DNA from: a virus | DNA: 25,089 nucleotides | IMG/VR virus record: IMGVR_UViG_3300008267_000414 | Coordinates: 1-25,089 of that record | Reading direction: 5' to 3' (one strand) | Shown: positions 1 to 6,373 of the stretch, in pieces | Layout: each line of letters starts with the position of its first letter | Position numbering within the stretch: position 1 is the stretch's first letter | Notes under the pieces: model-generated | Database searches by the model: none | The model's input: the letters and a program-made list of their open reading frames with translations, nothing else | What the model was told of the DNA's origin: nothing | Program-made: the position numbers and the translations under genes

Positions 1-525
1 ATTAGTCGTAAGCTCGTCAAAACCGTTACCTATGCTTTCCTTTATGGGGCTGGGAACGAGAAGATCGGATTTTCCTATGATCCTCAGCTTTCGCCCGCAA
101 AGGCAAAGCAAAAGGGAAAGGAAATACGAGAGGCGTATCTGGATGCAATTGAAGGTCTTAGCGATCTTGTTGAGGCCGTCAAGAAAAAGGTTCAATCAAC
201 TGGCTACATCAATAGTATTGATGGACGAAAAATTCTTGTTGACGGGCCTCACAAAAGTCTGAACTATCTCCTGCAATCAGGAGCTGGTGTCATTGCTAAG
301 CGATGGATGGTCATCGCACAAGACAACATTAAACAACTGAATATTGAAGCTGATCAACTGGCATTTGTCCATGATGAGCTTCAGTTTGAATGTAACCCCG
401 CACATGTTGCTGATCTCAAGTTCAATCTTGAGTTTGCAGCAGCTAAGGCTGGTGAGTACTACAACCTTCGCATCCCTATTGCTGCGGAAGCAGGAGACGG
501 AAACACATGGGCCGACACTCACTAA
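1..525 (+). CDS. DNA polymerase I-family (T7 gp5-like), C-terminal part
   Basis: This is the 3' end of a family A DNA polymerase that copies the phage genome; the start lies before the window. Frame 1 is open from base 1 and ends in TAA at 523-525 (174 residues visible). The first residues contain the O-helix (motif B) pattern RKLVKTVTYAFLYG, which binds the incoming dNTP. The catalytic motif C, VHDE, lies at about 367-378, followed by the usual short C-terminal tail. The next gene starts directly at the stop (TAAATG). Its place before the exonuclease matches T7 gene 5 before gene 6. The exonuclease domain and thioredoxin-binding region, if present, are outside the window. Confidence 0.93.
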   Translation: MSRKLVKTVTYAFLYGAGNEKIGFSYDPQLSPAKAKQKGKEIREAYLDAIEGLSDLVEAVKKKVQSTGYINSIDGRKILVDGPHKSLNYLLQSGAGVIAKRWMVIAQDNIKQLNIEADQLAFVHDELQFECNPAHVADLKFNLEFAAAKAGEYYNLRIPIAAEAGDGNTWADTH

Positions 526-1209
526 ATGAATCCTCTCGTCAAAAAGGCAACTGCCTTACTCCCATCCCTACCCCAAAGATTCAACACTGGTGATCAGCTA
601 GTCCATTACATCAAAGGTTGTGAGGCCATTCGCCTTGCAGTTAATGAGGCCATCGACTACCGGATTGGTGAAGCGTTAGCCAAGGCAAAGGAGGAGCTTG
701 ACCATGGTCAGTTCCTGCCTGCGTGTGAGGCGCTTGGGTACTCCAAGCAGGATTCACACCGTCTAAGGCAATGGTATGAGGAGTGTAAAAGTCCGCACTG
801 CGGACATTTGGACCCCGCCATCGCAGAGCAGAAGCTCAGCCGTAAGGCACGTGAGGAGTTCTGCCGCTCAACGCCAGAGGTTAAGGCTGTTGTCATTGAA
901 GACATCAGCAAACCAGAAGTGACCAAGATCACTGCAGCCGACATCAAACGTATGTCCCCTGCACGTGAGCTTCAGCCCGGTGAGTACACACACCCGGACT
1001 ACAACCAGATTATTCAACTCTTTGAACAAATCAGCAACCTTACTCATGACAACCAGTTCACTGACAACTTCACACGTGAAGAGTGGTTCAGCATTCATGG
1101 ATCTTGGCAAAGTGTGGGTAACTGCATCCGTGCCAAATGTGATTACATCCGCCGACATGAATCGGATCGAGAAGGAGCAATCACAGTTGACTGTGAGGAA
1201 ACACAATGA
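526..1209 (+). CDS. Hypothetical protein, DUF3102-like N-terminal half
   Basis: A 227-residue soluble protein starting at the base after the polymerase stop. I do not recognise a definite family. Residues about 45-85 (pattern GEALAKAKEEL, HGQF, ALGYSKQDSHRLRQWY) resemble the DUF3102 type of phage and plasmid protein, where a short helix pair is followed by a 'growing-season' style YS..T..R motif; this is a weak resemblance seen by eye. Several His/Cys residues (CKSPHCGH near residue 90) could bind metal but form no complete finger. It occupies the T7 gene 5.x position between polymerase and exonuclease, so a role in replication or host takeover is only inferred from place. The 3' end overlaps the next gene. 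Confidence 0.8.
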   Translation: MNPLVKKATALLPSLPQRFNTGDQLVHYIKGCEAIRLAVNEAIDYRIGEALAKAKEELDHGQFLPACEALGYSKQDSHRLRQWYEECKSPHCGHLDPAIAEQKLSRKAREEFCRSTPEVKAVVIEDISKPEVTKITAADIKRMSPARELQPGEYTHPDYNQIIQLFEQISNLTHDNQFTDNFTREEWFSIHGSWQSVGNCIRAKCDYIRRHESDREGAITVDCEETQ

Positions 1210-1657
1210 GCACAAGTCGGTAGAACTTGCCTTGAAGTCGCTTTGTAATAGCTCGGTTTGTGATGGACATGGCAATGAAACTATCTTTAAAAACATTCAT
1301 CACATTGTCAGGCACCTTATTGAAGTCGGATACTTTCCTGAAGGCTCGTACCTTGGTCGACTGCCGTTTGCTGGGATTAATACGATGAAACGTGCAGCAA
1401 TCTCAGTTGACCCGGACACATTGCATCGATTGCGTGATCGTTTAATTTTGTTTGCACTTGACAATGACTATGACCCAGACGAACTGCTTCGTGTTCTGAA
1501 CTTCTGCTCTATCAATGCTGCATCAAATGGCGTGTTTGATTTTGAAAGCGTTGTTTGTCAGAAGTCTTTCCGTGTTCTCCGCGCTCTACCAGTTTCTGTT
1601 CGCAGTGGTGTGCTCCAAGGCCGATATAAAACCGTAAAACTATTCTCTGCTGTTTAA
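1157..1657 (+). CDS. Hypothetical protein (166 aa)
   Basis: Unknown function. The reading frame is open to TAA at 1655-1657 and fills the space between the preceding gene and a small basic gene. Start choice is uncertain: ATG at 1157 overlaps the upstream gene by 53 bases, while GTG at 1193 overlaps by 17. An ATG at 1206 is in another frame and closes after five codons. The protein is mostly helical by composition, with a His-rich stretch (NIHHIVRHLIEVGY) and a basic segment (TMKRAAISVDPDTLHRLRDR). No signal peptide, membrane segment or known catalytic motif is visible. The ATG of the next gene overlaps the stop (TAATG). Confidence 0.72.
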   Translation: MNRIEKEQSQLTVRKHNEHKSVELALKSLCNSSVCDGHGNETIFKNIHHIVRHLIEVGYFPEGSYLGRLPFAGINTMKRAAISVDPDTLHRLRDRLILFALDNDYDPDELLRVLNFCSINAASNGVFDFESVVCQKSFRVLRALPVSVRSGVLQGRYKTVKLFSAV

Positions 1658-1797
1658 TGCCCCCAACTAAATCCAAAACAAACCTAGCCAAAAAACAATT
1701 TGAATCCCGTGCCAAGTTCAAGCACACCCATCAAGGCAACGGTACACGCTCATTGCCAAAGGGAACCAAAAAGCTGCGTCGAGGCCAAGGTAAATGA
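1657..1797 (+). CDS. Small basic protein (46 aa)
   Basis: Starts at the ATG overlapping the previous stop (TAATG) and ends in TGA at 1795-1797, overlapping the exonuclease ATG at 1794. The 46 residues are strongly basic, with about a dozen Lys/Arg and a C-terminal run TKKLRRGQGK; acidic residues are almost absent. A nucleic-acid binding role is plausible from charge alone. T7 also carries several small genes between 5 and 6, but I cannot assign homology. The case for a real gene is the two-sided start/stop overlap and the fact that it exactly fills the gap. Confidence 0.68.
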   Translation: MPPTKSKTNLAKKQFESRAKFKHTHQGNGTRSLPKGTKKLRRGQGK

Positions 1798-2588
1798 CCC
1801 TTCTCATTGACGCTGACTACCTTGCATACAAATCGTGTGCAGCTTGTGAAGATGAGGTTGATTACGGTGATGACCTAATCGTTGTTACCAGCCGATTCTC
1901 TGATGTTCTGGAGATGTTCCAGAATGAGCTGATGTCCATTGCTGAATGCATGGGCATGTTCGACGACTTCATCCTGTTCTTCAGTAGCCCTAAGAATTTC
2001 AGGAAAAAAATTTTCCCAGCATACAAGGGTCATCGAAATCGAAAGAAGCCTTGTGGCTACAAACGCTTGCTCAACTGGTGCGGTGACAACTACACCACCA
2101 TGGTTGTAGACAATCTGGAAGCTGATGATGCCCTCGGTATCTACGCAACAGATCCCATCGAGCAAGGTTGTAACCACATCATCTGCAGCCCTGATAAGGA
2201 CATGAGGCAGATCCCTGGGTTGTTGTTTGACATGACCAATCCTGTGATTGAAATCACCAAGGAAGAGGGTGACCGCTGGCACCTCATCCAAGCGATGAGT
2301 GGTGACCAGACTGATGGTTATGCAGGCGCTCCTGGTATTGGTATCAAACGAGCTGATGCTCTCCTCGACAAACATGGCTGCACGTGGGACACCGTTGTTC
2401 AAACATTTGAAGAACGAGGAATGACTGCTGATGATGCTCTTCTTAATGCACGTCTCGCGCGGATACTGCGGTACACCGACTTCAACCACGAAACCAATGA
2501 GCCAATCCTTTGGACCCCCACCCCCGGTGACGGAGATGACGGTGGAACAACAGTTCAAGATGCGACGACTGCAGGATCTGCTGCCTGA
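1794..2588 (+). CDS. 5'-3' exonuclease, T7 gp6-like (PIN/FEN-type)
   Basis: A 264-residue member of the T7 gene 6 / 5' nuclease family, which degrades host DNA, removes RNA primers and helps process phage concatemers. The opening LLIDADYLAY holds the first metal-binding Asp. The acidic cluster NLEADDALG lies near residue 105, and SPDKDMRQIPG near 135 is the next Asp pair. SGDQTDGYAGAPGIGIKRA near 175 is the helix-3-turn-helix DNA-binding segment with its conserved Asp residues. This order is typical of the family. The C-terminal tail, rich in Gly/Asp/Thr, is coded where the next gene (2497) overlaps in another frame and is probably poorly conserved. Confidence 0.9.
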   Translation: MTLLIDADYLAYKSCAACEDEVDYGDDLIVVTSRFSDVLEMFQNELMSIAECMGMFDDFILFFSSPKNFRKKIFPAYKGHRNRKKPCGYKRLLNWCGDNYTTMVVDNLEADDALGIYATDPIEQGCNHIICSPDKDMRQIPGLLFDMTNPVIEITKEEGDRWHLIQAMSGDQTDGYAGAPGIGIKRADALLDKHGCTWDTVVQTFEERGMTADDALLNARLARILRYTDFNHETNEPILWTPTPGDGDDGGTTVQDATTAGSAA

Positions 2589-2748
2589 AGCACGAAAGGA
2601 AGATCTGATCACGGTCTTTCTTGCACTACAACATCAGAACTTTGTCCTCACTAACACTGTGTCAAACCTCGTTAAACAATGGCCGATTCCCCAACCCACT
2701 ACGGAAGCAACTGGAATGTCGGAGACTTCATCCGAGAACAAGAACTAG
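2497..2748 (+). CDS. NblA/Ycf18-like phycobilisome degradation adaptor (putative)
   Basis: An 83-residue protein. The core, from EMTVEQQFKMRRLQ through LITVFLALQHQNF to NLVKQW, matches the NblA layout: a short first helix beginning (L/M)T(L/V)EQQFK(L/M)R, a turn, then a long helix with hydrophobic residues about every three to four positions. NblA links phycobilisomes to Clp protease so that the antenna is broken down; freshwater cyanophages, and more recently marine ones, are known to carry versions. Start at ATG 2497 keeps a SFGPPPPVTE leader; ATG 2536 is the alternative. It overlaps the exonuclease 3' end and the next gene. The assignment is from pattern only and could be wrong, because the family is short and divergent. 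Confidence 0.6.
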   Translation: MSQSFGPPPPVTEMTVEQQFKMRRLQDLLPEARKEDLITVFLALQHQNFVLTNTVSNLVKQWPIPQPTTEATGMSETSSENKN

Positions 2749-2960
2749 GTTTCCATCTTGGTAATGCAATCAAATACATCTGCCGTTGTGGAAAGAAGCC
2801 CACAGCAGACCCCATCGACGATCTCAACAAAGCAATCCACTACCTTGAAAACCACCGTGAGTTTCTACGAAACAGCAGCGCACGAGTTTCGGACAGCGTA
2901 CGAGCTGCCTATCGGGCTGACGATTTCATCTTTGAATCTGCAGCAGACTTTGATCGATGA
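2679..2960 (+). CDS. DUF3310 family protein (T7 gp1.7 nucleotide kinase-like)
   Basis: A 93-residue protein. The signature is GFHLGNAIKYICRCGKK followed by DDLNKAIHYLENHREF, the DUF3310 pattern in which a Gly-Asn-Ala-Ile-Lys-Tyr helix is followed by an acidic/aromatic helix. T7 gp1.7, a dTMP/dGMP kinase, contains this domain, so a role in nucleotide metabolism is reasonable; T7 gp1.7 is about twice as long, so activity is not assured. The gene starts inside the NblA-like gene. Its last third overlaps the MazG-like gene and has no DUF3310 features, so that tail may simply be what the overlap allows. Confidence 0.78.
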   Translation: MADSPTHYGSNWNVGDFIREQELGFHLGNAIKYICRCGKKPTADPIDDLNKAIHYLENHREFLRNSSARVSDSVRAAYRADDFIFESAADFDR

Positions 2961-3237
2961 GGAGCACCTTGAGGTTGCTCATGCTTACCTCGATCTAAAG
3001 GAAGACATCACTAACAAACGAGCACGAGAGCATCTCCTGAAGGAGCTTGCTGATCTTGTGTACGTGTGCCATCAGATGGCTGCTTGTTTTGGCTGGGATC
3101 TGCAGACCGCTTACAACCGTGTTCATGGAAGCAACATGAGCAAGCTTGGAGAAGACGGTAAACCTATTCGGCGTGAGGATGGAAAGATCCTCAAAGGTCC
3201 GAACTACTACGAACCTTCACTTATTGATCTTGTCTGA
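2857..3237 (+). CDS. MazG-like nucleotide pyrophosphohydrolase
   Basis: An all-alpha NTP pyrophosphatase-type protein. The diagnostic EExxE...ExxD pattern is seen as DEEHLEVAHAY, then about 20 residues on, KELADLVYV; these acidic residues bind the Mg ions that hold the nucleotide. WDLQTAYNRVHGSNMSK and DGKPIRREDGKILKGPNYY are the usual C-terminal elements in phage MazG-like proteins. The frame stays open back to ATG 2758, but those extra 33 residues lie inside the DUF3310 core and do not look like MazG. GTG 2857, at VSFYETAAHEF, is therefore preferred. Cyanophage MazG proteins are thought to adjust nucleotide pools during infection; substrate cannot be read from sequence. Confidence 0.8.
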   Translation: MSFYETAAHEFRTAYELPIGLTISSLNLQQTLIDEEHLEVAHAYLDLKEDITNKRAREHLLKELADLVYVCHQMAACFGWDLQTAYNRVHGSNMSKLGEDGKPIRREDGKILKGPNYYEPSLIDLV

Positions 3238-3244
3238 TATTACT

Positions 3245-4627
3245 GTGACTAAAGAACTGATCGCACGTACTGGCCGTGTACAAAGTTGGATTGATGATCC
3301 GACATCACGACTCCCTGTGAGTTGCACCGTCTTCGTAGTTGAAGACACAATGGAAGGCGACAATGGAATCGAAGCATCGTGGCGATTTGTTTCGCACGCT
3401 CTACGTTATGGAGCGGGAGTTGCAGTCCATCTATCAAAGCTCCGGCCACGAGGAGCGGAAAATGATAAAGGCTTGGTTGCATCAGGCCCCGTATCTTTTG
3501 CCAAGATCTACTCGACTCTGAATGAAATCCTGAGGCGTGGTGGAGTTTACAAGAATGGAGCAGTTGTATGTCATCTGGATCTTAACCATCCTGATGTGCT
3601 TGAGTTTATCACTGCTAGTCGTAGTGAGCTGCCTTGGGTTAAGCGCTGTGTCAACATTAATTGGCATTGGTGGAATGTTGCCACGTCAGAAGTCAAGGAA
3701 GCTCTGATCCTTGGCATCAAGCGTGGTGACATCTGGCTAAACAAAACTAAGGTTGACAAATATGGAAACCGTATCTACGGAAATGTTTGCTTGGAAGTGT
3801 ACCTGCCCTCACGGGGAACCTGTCTATTGCAGCATGTCAATCTCGGGGCTTGCGAATTTAGTGACATTCGACGTGCGTTCAGTACCGGAATGTCAGAGCT
3901 GTGCGCGCTCCATGCCAAAACTGGTGTCGGAGACAGCGGTGAATACCTCACTCCAGAGATTGATCGCCAGGTCGGTCTCGGAATGCTTGGGCTGGCCAAC
4001 CTGCTCCGTCAGCAAGGGGTGAGCTACAAGGAGTTTGGTGCAGCACTTGCTGCTATCAACAACAACGAACCTCATGAACGGACACCTGCTGCGGTGTTGG
4101 CTCATGAGATCAATGCTGGTATCCGAGAGGCTGCTCAGATCGCTAAGGCAAACGGCATGGTTCGTGCCTTCGCCATCGCTCCTACAGCCTCCTGCAGCTA
4201 CCGCTACACCGATCTCGATGGGTACACCACCTGTCCTGAGATTGCTCCTCCCATAGCCCGTCAGGTGGACCGTGACAGCGGTACGTTTGGTGTCCAGAGC
4301 TTTGACTACGGTCCTGTTGAGATCGCGTCAGATGTTGGCTGGGATGATTACTTTGCTGTAGCAAATGGCATCGTAAGGATGCTGTCAATTACGGGACTTC
4401 TTCATGGGTACTCGTTCAATAGCTGGTCCGATGTGGTCATCTATGACGACGCCTTCATTGAAGAGTGGTTGAACTCTGATCAAACCTCCCTTTACTATTC
4501 GCTTCAAGTGATGGGAGACACTCAAGATAAGTCGAGCGCCTATGCTGCACTGGATGAGTCTGAGGTTGACGATTACTTGGATGCGTTACTTAATGATCCC
4601 GCACCTGATTGTAATTGTGGAGAGTGA
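3245..4627 (+). CDS. Ribonucleotide reductase alpha subunit, class I, compact cyanopodovirus type
   Basis: Reduces ribonucleotides to deoxyribonucleotides. Numbering is from GTG 3245 (460 residues). PVSC at C27 corresponds to E. coli NrdA C225. GNVCLEV gives the catalytic N180-x-C182-x-E184. C193, in TCLLQHVNLG, corresponds to C462. APTASCSY is the phosphate-binding loop. SLYYSLQ gives a Tyr pair (Y417-Y418) in the position of the class I radical-transfer dyad, and the tail ends DCNCGE with a CxC. The N-terminal ATP-cone and helical domain are absent, so overall ATP/dATP regulation is probably lost. The frame opens at ATG 3146 inside mazG, and TTG 3230 is another possible start. Such genes were long labelled class II; the adjacent beta gene and Tyr pair argue for class I. 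Confidence 0.87.
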   Translation: MTKELIARTGRVQSWIDDPTSRLPVSCTVFVVEDTMEGDNGIEASWRFVSHALRYGAGVAVHLSKLRPRGAENDKGLVASGPVSFAKIYSTLNEILRRGGVYKNGAVVCHLDLNHPDVLEFITASRSELPWVKRCVNINWHWWNVATSEVKEALILGIKRGDIWLNKTKVDKYGNRIYGNVCLEVYLPSRGTCLLQHVNLGACEFSDIRRAFSTGMSELCALHAKTGVGDSGEYLTPEIDRQVGLGMLGLANLLRQQGVSYKEFGAALAAINNNEPHERTPAAVLAHEINAGIREAAQIAKANGMVRAFAIAPTASCSYRYTDLDGYTTCPEIAPPIARQVDRDSGTFGVQSFDYGPVEIASDVGWDDYFAVANGIVRMLSITGLLHGYSFNSWSDVVIYDDAFIEEWLNSDQTSLYYSLQVMGDTQDKSSAYAALDESEVDDYLDALLNDPAPDCNCGE

Positions 4628-5340
4628 TGAACCCGTATCAGAAACTATTTAATCGAAAGCGTAAGTGGTCTCCTGTTCAGACCACAGCCGGTGCTGTCAA
4701 GGAGGGCTCGGAGGAAACTATCTTCCGGGCTCTTGCCCTGAGGCACATGGAACTCCCCGTTGGGGATTTTATTAAAGATGCACTTGCCAATGAAGTTCCA
4801 GCGTTATCACGGGATTTACTTCTGTCCAATATCCGGGACGAAGAAAACCACGACTTGGCTCTCGGCTACATCGCGAACGCTTACGGCGTTGACGAGAAAG
4901 CTGAAGCCGAAGCACTACGCCTCAGGGAAGCTTGGGTCTCGCATCCTGATCACACTGTCCTCAAAGCGATGGTGGCCGAGCGTGCGATTTTCTTCGTTCT
5001 ACTCCCGTTCTTCCGATTTAATGGTGACGCTGGAATGCGAACAGTGAGTGCTGACATTAGTCGTGATGAACAGGTTCACGTAGCAACCAATAGTTTGGTG
5101 TGCCGTGAGCTTGGTCTGACTGTCAGCCCTTCTCTGGATAAGCTCAGAAAGGCAACCATTAACTGGGTGATGCAACCACTGAAGAAGTCCGAGAACAAAT
5201 ACTTGGACAAGCAGTTCTGGTTGGATCAAAGCGACAGCCTGATGTATGCAGGTAAAGCTGAAGGTCTGATTGAAACACAACGTGCTCGGATGCCTGCGTT
5301 CTTTGAACATGCAAACCCCAACCTCCCACAATATGCTTAG
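4627..5340 (+). CDS. Ribonucleotide reductase beta subunit (class I, divergent)
   Basis: A 237-residue ferritin-like helical protein that would hold the metal site generating the radical for the alpha subunit. Start is ATG 4627, overlapping the alpha stop (TGATG), so translation is probably coupled. Ligand-type residues are in the expected order: E42 (RHMELP), E72 and H75 (DEENH), E118 (VAERAIF), E148 and H151 (DEQVH). The residue four after H75, where E. coli NrdB has radical Tyr122, is L79; the nearest Tyr is Y81. This agrees with reports that the P-SSP7-type beta subunit is an overlooked and unusual class I protein. A different ferritin-like oxidase is the alternative, but the position beside alpha makes that unlikely. 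Confidence 0.82.
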   Translation: MNPYQKLFNRKRKWSPVQTTAGAVKEGSEETIFRALALRHMELPVGDFIKDALANEVPALSRDLLLSNIRDEENHDLALGYIANAYGVDEKAEAEALRLREAWVSHPDHTVLKAMVAERAIFFVLLPFFRFNGDAGMRTVSADISRDEQVHVATNSLVCRELGLTVSPSLDKLRKATINWVMQPLKKSENKYLDKQFWLDQSDSLMYAGKAEGLIETQRARMPAFFEHANPNLPQYA

Positions 5341-5515
5341 CCTGCTGGAAACAACAGGCATTCAACTCAGTTCACTCATCGCTGAATTAGATGAGAACTT
5401 TCCACCCACCACACCCAACCCTAGTGAATCCCTTTCACAAATAATGTACCGCTCTGGCCAACGTTCTGTGGTCGAGTGGATTCAACACCGACTCACTGAA
5501 GAGAACAATGGCTAA
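5333..5515 (+). CDS. Hypothetical protein (60 aa)
   Basis: Starts at ATG 5333, overlapping the last eight bases of the RNR beta gene, and ends in TGA just inside the following gene. The frame remains open further upstream to ATG 5270, but that stretch is coding in the beta frame. The sequence is acidic at first (LIAELDENFPPTTPN), followed by a compact SQIMYRSGQRSVVEWIQHR segment that looks like a conserved helix. I recognise no family. Its place at the join between nucleotide metabolism and head assembly gives no firm clue to function. Confidence 0.7.
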   Translation: MLSLLETTGIQLSSLIAELDENFPPTTPNPSESLSQIMYRSGQRSVVEWIQHRLTEENNG

Positions 5516-6371
5516 TCGTCAGAAAGCAAATAACATGGCGGCTCGTGGCGCTACTGCCAAAGAGATCCGCCAAGCAACAGGTGTAACTGCACAAGCTGCT
5601 CGTAACATTGTGAGCCGTGCATCTACGCCTGCACCTGTTCAAACCAATGCTGGTCCCAACCCAATGGGTGCGTCTGCTCCTAGCAAGCCAGCACAACCTG
5701 TTTCTGTCCAACAGATCAACAAGCAGAATACCCTTGGCCAGAACCTGCGTGCAGCGTCTGGTGCTAATGGTGTGTTGTCTGAGAAGGAGCTTCTTAAGAT
5801 CTCTAAGGTGTCTGGTAAGGACAATGAAAAGGTTCTTGAGAAAGCTGTAGGTAAGGGATTGATGATCGGCTCTAAGGTCGTGAATCAATACCAGAAAGGT
5901 AATTACACCGATCCTCGTCTGGCTATGGCGCGTCAGGCTCTACCTGGCTTTGCTATGGCTGCTGGTAAAGACAGTGCCATCCTCCAGCAACTGCGTAATG
6001 CAGGTCGTCAAGACAAAGGATCTGCACTGTTTATTGGATCGAAGGGTAGTACTGCCACCACGCTTCCTCGCAAGATGGGGCTTGGTATGGGGGCTGGTAC
6101 ACAGCCTGTACCTACAACACCAGCGACCCCTCAAGAGCCGGTATCTACTGGTGAACAACCTATTGAACCCATCATGCCATTCATTCCTGAGGAACTTCCT
6201 GAAGAACCCCAGGATCCCGGTGCTGGCATGTTGTCTGGTGGTGGTATGGGTGCTGCTGGTGCCAACAAACTGGGCCGCGCTAAATCACGTCTCCGTCAAC
6301 TTGGCATTTACGGACGTGGTACTGGTCTCCTTAATCGGGGACTGCAATACGGAAACGCACTTAACAAGTAA
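5508..6371 (+). CDS. Structural-module protein upstream of portal, HTH-like N terminus
   Basis: 287 residues. Residues about 1-37 (RGATAKEIRQATGVTAQAAR) have the spacing of a helix-turn-helix, with GVT at the turn. They are followed by a Pro/Ala/Gln linker, a helical middle region (NEKVLEKAVGKGLMIGSKVV), a Pro/Glu-rich stretch (IPEELPEEPQDPG) and a Gly/Met-rich and then basic C terminus (GRAKSRLRQLGIYGRG). The gene sits where T7 carries gene 7.3, a tail-assembly virion protein, so a minor virion or assembly role is the best guess from position. The HTH-like start would be unusual for such a protein and could instead contact DNA during packaging. No close homology is claimed. Confidence 0.7.
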   Translation: MANRQKANNMAARGATAKEIRQATGVTAQAARNIVSRASTPAPVQTNAGPNPMGASAPSKPAQPVSVQQINKQNTLGQNLRAASGANGVLSEKELLKISKVSGKDNEKVLEKAVGKGLMIGSKVVNQYQKGNYTDPRLAMARQALPGFAMAAGKDSAILQQLRNAGRQDKGSALFIGSKGSTATTLPRKMGLGMGAGTQPVPTTPATPQEPVSTGEQPIEPIMPFIPEELPEEPQDPGAGMLSGGGMGAAGANKLGRAKSRLRQLGIYGRGTGLLNRGLQYGNALNK

Positions 6372-6373
6372 CA

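Noticed and set aside
3146-3244. An ATG 99 bases upstream in frame with RNR alpha
   Set aside because: It lies inside the conserved end of the MazG-like gene, and the added residues have no RNR features. A start at GTG 3245 or TTG 3230 is more reasonable.
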